Source: CAYSWH01 sp964434775 (lineage in GTDB: Bacteria > Patescibacteriota > JACMRA01). From it: 19,551 nt of DNA. The notes beneath the pieces are model-generated. The model was not told where the DNA came from, did not search any database, and saw only the letters and a program-made list of their open reading frames with translations. Shown here piece by piece: positions 7,985-13,709 of the stretch (the stretch's first letter is position 1; each line of letters starts with the position of its first letter). The stretch spans positions 1 through 19,551 of the forward strand of contig CAYSWH010000034.1 in assembly GCA_964434775.1 (NCBI GenBank), read 5' to 3'. Position numbers and translations under genes: made by a program.

Positions 7985-8101
7985 TTATCTTAGGTCAACG
8001 CATAAGCTTCTTATTCTTTTCCCGTCCAAGCTTATCGTTCCTTCAATTAATTTGGAATCTTTTGTTAGATAAAGATTGAAGGGTCGGTAACTTGGGGGTA
8101 T
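7985..8101 (-). pseudogene. Open stretch following the DnaE tail after one stop
   Basis: Immediately after the TAA at 8104-8102, and in the same frame as the out-of-frame DnaE tail, 38 codons stay open to TAA 7987-7985. The reading includes LYLTKDSKLIEGTISLDGKR, which looks coding. It has no usable start codon of its own near the beginning. It is most simply read as part of a decaying coding region. Confidence 0.25.
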
Positions 8102-8299
8102 TTAATTTTTTCCGGGGTATAAATAATCTACGAAAGCCTCGAAGACTTTTCTTGTTCTTTTTAATAAAGTTTCAATAATTAAGTTATCCGGCTCCGAGAT
8201 TTTTTTCCTATAATTTTCAGATTCGCCGGATTTAAAAGTATCTAGGAAATAACTTCTATCTGTTTTCCGGTTTTCATTAGACTGCGATAGCCGATTTCG
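8102..8299 (-). pseudogene. Out-of-frame tail behind DnaE
   Basis: A 65-codon frame with no ATG, GTG or TTG overlaps the last 19 codons of dnaE in the -1 frame and runs 140 bp beyond its stop. Its hydrophilic reading (SYFLDTFKSGESENYRKK, then LLKRTRKVFEAFVDYLYPGK) looks like genuine protein sequence. Lacking a start codon, it is best explained as sequence once joined to an upstream frame. A frameshift in dnaE (mutation or assembly error) is the first suspect; I do not recognise the tail as the usual DnaE OB domain. Confidence 0.35.
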
Positions 8300-11088
8300 T
8301 CAAAACAACCGGACCAGATTAAGGCCTCTAAACTCTTTTTGTTAAATCCTTGAAAGTCACTTACCCTCTCCAAAAAATCATCCATGTCTTGATATTCACC
8401 ATTTTCTTGTCTTTCTTGAATCATGTATTGGATAACATCACTGCCCAAATTTTTGACACTACTTAGTCCGTAGCGAATAGTCGTGTCGTTTTCAATAGTA
8501 AAATTATCAAAAGATTTATTTACGTCCGGAGGCCTTACAACCAAACCCATTTCTTGACACTCGTTAATAGCACTGGCAATCTTATCCAAGTTTTTGTTTT
8601 CGGCAGTCATATAGGCAGTCATAAACTCTACAGAATAATTAGCCTTCATATAGGCAGTCCAGTAAGCTACCATTCCGTAACTGCTGGCATGAGCTTTGTT
8701 AAATCCGTAAGCGGCAAATGGAACCATTAATTGCCAGAGTTCTTCAGCTTTGGCTTCAGGCAATTTGGAATGTTCTTTACATCCTTCTACAAAACGAATA
8801 TGCTGGGATTCTAAAACAGATTGGATTTTTTTCCCTACACCTTTACGAAAAGTATCCGCTTCAAGCCAATTATAACCGGCCAGTTCAATAACGGTATACA
8901 GAAGGTCGTCTTGATAAACTAAGATTCCGTAACTGGACTGCATCCATTTTTTCATTTGCGGTACGTAGTACTGAGCTTTCTGAGGTTCTTTCTTTCGTCT
9001 GATATATTCCGGGATATTGGCCATCGGCCCGGGCCTATACAGGGCAACCATAGCCATCAAATCTTCCACCCTCTCCGGTTGTAAGTCGACCAAGTATCGA
9101 GTCATGGCTGCTCCGGAAAGCTGAAAAACTCCCATGGTACGGCCTTCACTAAGCATCTCAAAAGCATCGCTACTACGAATATCCACGTCCAAAAGATCAA
9201 TATCCTTCTGTCTTCTTTCTTTAGCTATTTGCAAAGCATTACCAAGAATCGCCAAGTTTCTGATACCCAGAATATCCAATTTGATTAGACCAACCTTCTC
9301 GGCTATTTTCATGTCATATTGACATACGATCATCTCATGTTCAGTGTCCCATTGTAAAGGGGCGTAGTCGGTGAAAGTCGTTGGGGAAATAATTACTCCG
9401 GCGGCATGAGAGGAGGCATGTCTGTAATTTCCTTCGATTTGCTTAGAAATATTAATTATCCTTCCGGCCTCTTCATCTCTTTCATAGACGTCTGCTAATT
9501 CTTTACTGGTTTTAAGAGCCCATTCAAAAGTGGTTTTACTACCTTGCGGAGCAATCGGAATTAATTTGGCCAAACGATCACATTTTTTATAAGTAACACC
9601 TAATGCTCTGCCGACATCTCTGACAGCAGCTCTGGGAAGCATAGTTCCAAAAGTGATAATCTGAGTAACTTTATCTCGGCCGTATTTATTTTTGATGTAT
9701 TCAATTACTTCATCTCTGCGATCATCAGCAAAATCTCCGTCAATATCCGGGGCTGAAGGTCTCATCGGGTTGAGAAAACGTTCAAAGGGAAGGTTGTAGA
9801 TTAAGGGATCAAGGATGTTAATATTCAGTAGGTAGCCTACCAAACTACCGGCAGCGGATCCTCTGGTAGTAATGACAATCCCATTATCTCGACAAAACTG
9901 CATGATGTCGGAAAATACAAGAAAATAGGCTGAGTAACCCTTTTTTACGATAATTCCCAGTTCCTTTTCAATTCTATCCAAATATTCTTTTAGTTTTATC
10001 TCTTGTTCTTGCCAGTACTTATCAGGGTATCTGGAAAGTTGTCTATCCCAGGGCTTGATTGATTTGGCAAAATCCTTGAGTTCTTCTAACTTTTCGTAAG
10101 GATATTCTTCCATCCAGGCCTTTTTGTCTTTCTCTTCAGAGGCAAACTTTTCCAAGAAGTTGATATAGGTTTCCCAGGTTAATCTTTGATCGGTAGTCTG
10201 GCCTTCCGGTAGATCGTAAATAGGGAAGAAAGCCTCATCTGAATGCTTGTCGTAATCAGTTCTAAGCTTAATTTCAATTTCTTTCTCAATTTCACCGGTC
10301 TCGAGACTTTCCGGGGCGTAGCTGTAAATTTTTTGCAGTTCAGCTTTACCAGGCAAATAAAAATCTCTTTGCAAATGAATACTCTCTGACTTCTGACCGT
10401 CTCTGATAGCCAAAACTATTTTGAAAGTCTCTTGGTCGCTTTTTTCCAAGTATCTGGGTGCCGGTGAGGCTACGTACTTAACTTCATGTTTTTGGCACAG
10501 ATCAATCAATTCTTTATTTAAATTGATCACATATTCCTCCCGGTCTTTTTCCAAAGGATAAGTCAATTCAACTAATAAATTTTGTTTACCTACTTTTTTT
10601 ACATAACTTTCCAGGATTTTTTTGGCTGCTCCCGAGTTATTACTTCGCAAAGAACTAATCAGCTCATGATCATTACCGGCCAAGACTACAAAAATATTGT
10701 TACCGGTTTTTAGTTCTTTCTGTAAATTTTCAAAGGTAATATGATAAGTCGGCTCCTCTTGTTCCGTCCTGGCTGCACTAATTAATCTAAGCAAGGACTT
10801 ATAGCCACTTTCATTTTTAGCCAAGACTGCCACTTTGCTAAATTGCTTATTTCTTCCAAAAGTTGATCCGGAGTTAGTAAGGCTGGTAATTTTGAGAGTG
10901 GAACCCAGAACGGGTTTGATCTCATGTTTTAGGCAGGTTTCGTAAAATTCAATTAGTCCCGAACCAGTTTCTTCATCCGTCAAGGCAATAGAAGTGTAAC
11001 CCTTTTCCTTGGCTGAAAGAATCAGGTTGTCGATTTTGGGAACAGCCGAAAGAAGTGAGTGGTGAGAGTATGACCTGAGTAAAAGCAT
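8242..11088 (-). CDS. dnaE: DNA polymerase III alpha subunit, short at the C-terminus
   Basis: This is the replicative polymerase that copies the chromosome. The 948 residues cover the PHP domain (about 1-200), palm, thumb, fingers and the helix-hairpin-helix region near the end. The catalytic aspartates lie in PDIDGDF (Asp448, Asp450, Asp452), followed by DDRRDEVIEYI; RGSAAGSLVGYLL, GVFQLSGAAM, LYRPGPMANIPEYI and FNKAHASSYGMVAYWTAY are family landmarks. The PHP metal-binding motifs are degenerate (LRSYSHHS for HLHxH, TDEE for TDHG), so built-in proofreading is unlikely, as in E. coli. The protein ends just after LIWSGCFDEIGYRS, where E. coli DnaE (1160 aa) still has the clamp-binding motif, OB fold and tau-binding domain. 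ATG 11088 is preceded by AGGA inside a hairpin; TTGACA lies at 11134-11129. Confidence 0.95.
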   Translation of the reverse strand: MLLLRSYSHHSLLSAVPKIDNLILSAKEKGYTSIALTDEETGSGLIEFYETCLKHEIKPVLGSTLKITSLTNSGSTFGRNKQFSKVAVLAKNESGYKSLLRLISAARTEQEEPTYHITFENLQKELKTGNNIFVVLAGNDHELISSLRSNNSGAAKKILESYVKKVGKQNLLVELTYPLEKDREEYVINLNKELIDLCQKHEVKYVASPAPRYLEKSDQETFKIVLAIRDGQKSESIHLQRDFYLPGKAELQKIYSYAPESLETGEIEKEIEIKLRTDYDKHSDEAFFPIYDLPEGQTTDQRLTWETYINFLEKFASEEKDKKAWMEEYPYEKLEELKDFAKSIKPWDRQLSRYPDKYWQEQEIKLKEYLDRIEKELGIIVKKGYSAYFLVFSDIMQFCRDNGIVITTRGSAAGSLVGYLLNINILDPLIYNLPFERFLNPMRPSAPDIDGDFADDRRDEVIEYIKNKYGRDKVTQIITFGTMLPRAAVRDVGRALGVTYKKCDRLAKLIPIAPQGSKTTFEWALKTSKELADVYERDEEAGRIINISKQIEGNYRHASSHAAGVIISPTTFTDYAPLQWDTEHEMIVCQYDMKIAEKVGLIKLDILGIRNLAILGNALQIAKERRQKDIDLLDVDIRSSDAFEMLSEGRTMGVFQLSGAAMTRYLVDLQPERVEDLMAMVALYRPGPMANIPEYIRRKKEPQKAQYYVPQMKKWMQSSYGILVYQDDLLYTVIELAGYNWLEADTFRKGVGKKIQSVLESQHIRFVEGCKEHSKLPEAKAEELWQLMVPFAAYGFNKAHASSYGMVAYWTAYMKANYSVEFMTAYMTAENKNLDKIASAINECQEMGLVVRPPDVNKSFDNFTIENDTTIRYGLSSVKNLGSDVIQYMIQERQENGEYQDMDDFLERVSDFQGFNKKSLEALIWSGCFDEIGYRSLMKTGKQIEVIS

Positions 11089-11091
11089 AAT

Positions 11092-11108
11092 CCTAGTAAG
11101 GAACTAGG
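11092..11108 (-). promoter_or_regulatory. Hairpin abutting the dnaE start codon
   Basis: CCTAGT (11092-11097) and ACTAGG (11103-11108) form a perfect 6-bp inverted repeat with a 5-base loop, ending three bases before the dnaE ATG. In the minus-strand mRNA the only Shine-Dalgarno-like bases (AGG) lie in the stem nearest the start. It could limit translation or act as a protein-binding palindrome; neither is shown. Confidence 0.3.
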
Positions 11109-11221
11109 CTTGTTGAAAAAATATGCTTTGTCAATTTTCAATTTTTGTTTTTGATTTCTATATGGAGCATTTCTCCAAAAACCATAAATTTAGAAATTTT
11201 TATTTATTTAAGGCAATGAAC

Positions 11222-11962
11222 ATGAAAAAAAGACCTTTAGTCATATTTCTTATACTGACCTTTGTTATCAGCTGGTCTCTTTGGGTTCCGCTGTGGGTTT
11301 GGCAAAAAGACAATCCCGAGCTACTTACACAAAGTTCTCTACTCTTAATTTTAATGCAAACTTTGGGGGCAGCAGCTCCCAGTATAGCCGCTGTAATTAC
11401 AATTAAGTATTTTTATGGAAAAGCTGTTCTAAACAAAATCTTTCAGAAATATTTGGATTGGAGGCAGCCGCCTGTATATATATTTTTATCTATAATTCTT
11501 TTACCCTTTATTAACTTTTTGAGCTTATTTATATTCTATTTTTTGGAAGGAGTTAATGTGCTTGATTTTGAAAAGGCTCCGATTACTTCGATTATTCTGG
11601 AATCCGGATGGGTAGCTCTCATAATTACTTTGCCGATAGTTTTTATTACCAACCTTCTATCTTCACCTCTTTTAGAAGAGCTTGGGTGGCGAGGTTTTTT
11701 GCTGCCTTTTTTTCAAAATAAATATAACGCTTTACTCTCAAGTTTTTATGTCGGGATAATTTGGGGTCTTTGGCATTTACCTTTATGGTTACTTTATAAC
11801 GAAAATTTGGTTTCTACTTTATTATTAATAATCGGGCATAGTATTTTATACACATGGATTTTTAACAGTACAAGTGGAAGTATGCTGGTTACTCTTTTTT
11901 TTCACTCTTCAGCTAACTTGGCACTAAACCTTGAATGTACCTACTTATTTAAATATAGCTGA
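11222..11962 (+). CDS. CPBP (CAAX-like) intramembrane protease, frameshifted near its end
   Basis: This multi-pass membrane protein belongs to the CPBP/Abi family of intramembrane metalloproteases (type II CAAX prenyl-protease fold). The three signature motifs are present: EELGWRG (Glu152, Glu153, Arg157), IWGLWHLP (His185), and NSTSGSMLVTLFFHSSAN (His228, Asn232). The start is ATG 11222 because AAGG at 11210-11213 sits eight bases upstream; the longer frame to 11123 runs into the divergent dnaE leader. The frame ends at 11962 with an aberrant tail. Dropping one A from the AAA at 11926-11928 restores a continuous protein of about 292 residues with the expected last membrane helix, ending at 12101. 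Substrate unknown; bacterial relatives serve in bacteriocin immunity or membrane-protein processing. Confidence 0.85.
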   Translation: MKKRPLVIFLILTFVISWSLWVPLWVWQKDNPELLTQSSLLLILMQTLGAAAPSIAAVITIKYFYGKAVLNKIFQKYLDWRQPPVYIFLSIILLPFINFLSLFIFYFLEGVNVLDFEKAPITSIILESGWVALIITLPIVFITNLLSSPLLEELGWRGFLLPFFQNKYNALLSSFYVGIIWGLWHLPLWLLYNENLVSTLLLIIGHSILYTWIFNSTSGSMLVTLFFHSSANLALNLECTYLFKYS

Positions 11963-12101
11963 GTTTGCAAATTTGGAGTATTTGCAGGTAACCCTAACTT
12001 GGTTGGTTGCTTTTTTGGTAATCATTTTTTTCGGTTATCAAAATTTGTCTAAAAATCCAAGATGTAGTTTTTCTGAGAATATCTTAAACAGTAGTAATTA
12101 A
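11928..12101 (+). pseudogene. Displaced C-terminal part of the CPBP protease
   Basis: In the +1 frame the sequence from 11928 reads TLNVPTYLNIAEF, then LTWLVAFLVIIFFGYQNLS, and stops at TAA 12099-12101. This supplies the final membrane helix and a basic tail missing from the upstream frame. The stop lies one base before the next start codon, which supports 12101 as the original end of the gene. The cause is a single extra base, either real inactivation or a consensus error. Confidence 0.7.
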
Positions 12102-12102
12102 A

Positions 12103-12693
12103 ATGACCTTTATTACAACAATTAGCACTCAAAAGAAAAAACTTGCCATATTTTTTACTGTTTTTGTTTTACTTTTCTTTCTTATTCCGATAGTTTTTTT
12201 CACCTGGTTCCTAACCTCCGGTCAGCTAGTCGCAACCCATAGAAAGGCTACGGATTTGATCGGAGAATTAAAGCCGGCCGTGGATCTTTTTTTGAGTAAT
12301 AACATTGAGAAATATGAAGTATTTGTCCTTCCCGAGAATGGCAAACTTCTTTGCAAAACATTGACTGTAGGGCAAAAAAACTTTATCAACGATCTGAGCT
12401 GTGATATTTTTGATGACAGAGAATTTGAGGTTTTTGATAAGGAATTAGGGCAAAAATTTAGTGATTTACAGAGAATTCTCAACCCTGTAAATGTCGATTT
12501 AACCTTTGTAGAAAAGTGGCCGGAGGGAAAGAAAAGTCTTCATTTCCATTTCTCAAAAGAGGCCGGTTCTTATATACCCAAGCAGATCATTTACAAGCCG
12601 GATCACGACATCGGGTTTTATCAGGTGAGTCACGCCGATATTTATTATTCCATCAACAAGGATTGGTATTATCACGCAGGCAGGATTAACTAG
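12103..12693 (+). CDS. Single-pass membrane protein, unknown function
   Basis: The 196-residue product has a basic N-terminus, one membrane segment (about 14-38), and a soluble C-terminal domain of about 155 residues, probably outside the cell, with mixed alpha/beta character and two cysteines (in LLCKTL and LSCDIF). No family is recognised. ATG 12103 follows the restored CPBP stop by one base, so the two genes are probably co-transcribed and translationally coupled; there is no independent ribosome site. A functional link to the protease is suggested only by this spacing. Confidence 0.7.
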   Translation: MTFITTISTQKKKLAIFFTVFVLLFFLIPIVFFTWFLTSGQLVATHRKATDLIGELKPAVDLFLSNNIEKYEVFVLPENGKLLCKTLTVGQKNFINDLSCDIFDDREFEVFDKELGQKFSDLQRILNPVNVDLTFVEKWPEGKKSLHFHFSKEAGSYIPKQIIYKPDHDIGFYQVSHADIYYSINKDWYYHAGRIN

Positions 12694-12723
12694 AAAATAC
12701 TAAATCAATTATTTTTTTTATTC

Positions 12724-12799
12724 GTATCAAATACCTCGCCGCTTGCGGCGGGGTCCGAAACACTGTTTCGGGTCCAGGGCTTGCCCTGGGGTTTGATAC
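12724..12799. repeat. Four-way cloverleaf of contiguous hairpins
   Basis: An outer stem, GTATCAAAT (12724-12732) against GTTTGATAC (12791-12799), closes a junction of three abutting hairpins. These are 12734-12753 (CCTCGCCG, loop CTTG, CGGCGGGG), 12754-12772 (TCCGAAAC, loop ACT, GTTTCGGG) and 12773-12790 (TCCAGGG, loop CTTG, CCCTGGG). Counting G-T pairs, only A12733 and the loops are unpaired. The element is strikingly GC-rich against AT-rich flanks and lies between two genes. There is no T-run after it in either direction, so it is not a simple terminator. A REP-like mobile palindrome, a folded single-strand recombination site or a structured leader are the main options. Confidence 0.75.
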
Positions 12800-12808
12800 C
12801 AACAGGGG

Positions 12809-12823
12809 CCCCACGAAGTGGGG
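12809..12823. repeat. Fourth GC hairpin beside the cloverleaf
   Basis: CCCCAC (12809-12814) and GTGGGG (12818-12823) pair around the loop GAA. The left arm also belongs to the palindrome GGGGCCCC (12805-12812), so two folds compete. It lies 9 bases after the cloverleaf and 29 bases before the next start codon. Confidence 0.6.
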
Positions 12824-12852
12824 ATTCATTTCTTCAAACTTCAGACTTCCAA

Positions 12853-13266
12853 ATGCTTAATAAAATAGACAATTTACTTAGAGGGCTTGTTTCAAAAGGA
12901 ATTTTGATGATCTTTGTAGGGTCATTGTTTTTTTATTACGGCTGGACAACTTATTCTCAGTACGTATACTTGGTTGAAAACGGTCAGAGACATCCCGGTG
13001 AAGTGGTCCATACTCACTGCCCTGTTCGAGGCCCTGATTACCTTTATGTGCGTTTGGACAAATCCGGCAGAGAAGTTAAAGTAGAAGAATGTGAGTCAAA
13101 TTCGGAAGTCGGCGATCGGGTAACTTTACTTTCTTCCGAGGAAAACCCTGAGGAATATAGGATTTTGGAAAGAGGGGTGGTCTTAGAGTTGGCATTAATA
13201 CCCTTGTCTCTTGGTTTTCTGCTCTTGGGGGCAGCCTTGCTATTTAAGTGGTGGAAAGGAAGATAA
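12853..13266 (+). CDS. DUF3592-like two-pass membrane protein
   Basis: The 137-residue protein has two membrane segments (about 14-34 and 109-132) flanking a soluble beta-rich domain with two cysteines (Cys56, Cys80). The pattern resembles the DUF3592 family: a GEVV strand after the first helix, a middle strand (YLYVRLD), then GDRVTLLSSEENPEEYRI, close to the usual GdxVxVxYdPxnP motif. The family has no established function. The frame is open back to 12781, through the cloverleaf, but ATG 12853 is the first ATG and avoids translating the hairpins. There is no clear Shine-Dalgarno site. It may be the last gene of the membrane-protein run starting at 11222. Confidence 0.7.
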   Translation: MLNKIDNLLRGLVSKGILMIFVGSLFFYYGWTTYSQYVYLVENGQRHPGEVVHTHCPVRGPDYLYVRLDKSGREVKVEECESNSEVGDRVTLLSSEENPEEYRILERGVVLELALIPLSLGFLLLGAALLFKWWKGR

Positions 13267-13456
13267 GCGAAAGACGATACTTAGAATATTCTACGGAAAA
13301 TCAGGGAAAAAGACTAACAAAGAAAAAATATTGAGTATAGAGTATAATAGAGCTTACAGAGCAGGTTACAATATAGCCCCCCCCTCTTAGAACCAAGACA
13401 TTTCCAAATTTTTACTCCGTCACTTGCCAAGTGGTCATACCTGATTTTACCACACA

Positions 13457-13523
13457 GTCATCCTGAAAAGTCGACGTCATCCTTGAATTTGCAACCTTGT
13501 CATCCTGAATTTATTTCAGGATC
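13457..13523. repeat. Three GTCATCCTGAA-type units, the last palindromic
   Basis: GTCATCCTGAA occurs at 13457-13467 and 13499-13509, with GTCATCCTTGAA (one extra T) between them at 13476-13487. The third is followed by the mirror arm: ATCCTGAA (13502-13509), loop of five, TTCAGGAT (13515-13522). Palindromes of the form GTCATCCTGAA...TTCAGGATC are familiar dispersed intergenic repeats in many bacterial genomes. Confidence 0.65.
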
Positions 13524-13636
13524 TATCTTTGAAGGGATTCCGAAACAAGTTCGCCGTAACAAGTCTGTATAGGCTATGTTCGGATCGACTATATCTCGTT
13601 TATGATAAAAATAGAGAACTAATTCAATTTGCTCTC

Positions 13637-13708
13637 ATGGCCATCAGCTCGATCTTTATTCTGGTAGGACTTTACCAAATCTTTCGGTTGGTTTATAAGA
13701 AAAAATAA
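13637..13708 (+). CDS. Possible 23-residue membrane peptide or gene remnant
   Basis: ATG 13637 opens 23 codons (starting MAISSIFILVGL) encoding one hydrophobic segment and a basic end (KKK); the stop lies one base before the ATG of the OLD-like gene. The frame stays open upstream to about 13530 with coding-like sequence (SLYRLCSDRLYLVYDKNREL), so it may be the end of a decayed membrane protein rather than a true small protein. The close spacing to the next gene could provide translational coupling. Confidence 0.25.
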   Translation: MAISSIFILVGLYQIFRLVYKKK

Positions 13709-13709
13709 C

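Larger units (their letters stand above)
13267..13709. other. Repeat-bearing spacer before the OLD-like gene
   Basis: This 443-bp stretch holds a TATAAT at 13343-13348 (no matching -35), a run of eight C at 13377-13384, a second copy of a 16-base sequence (13396-13411, also at 188-203), three GTCATCCTGAA-type units, and a short open frame ending one base before the next gene. No solid gene was found. The mixture of repeats and fragments suggests a site of past insertion. Confidence 0.5.

Noticed and set aside
8242..8300. Programmed -1 frameshift in dnaE
   Set aside because: No X-XXY-YYZ slippery heptamer in frame was found in the overlap, and the joined product shows no recognisable DnaE C-terminal domain.
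12724..12823. Hairpin series as a CRISPR array
   Set aside because: The hairpins differ in sequence and abut with no spacers; there is no repeated unit of CRISPR length and no cas gene.
12724..12823. Hairpin series as a plain terminator
   Set aside because: Neither strand has a T-run directly after a stem; the nearby T-rich stretch (about 12710-12722) lies before the element on the plus strand.
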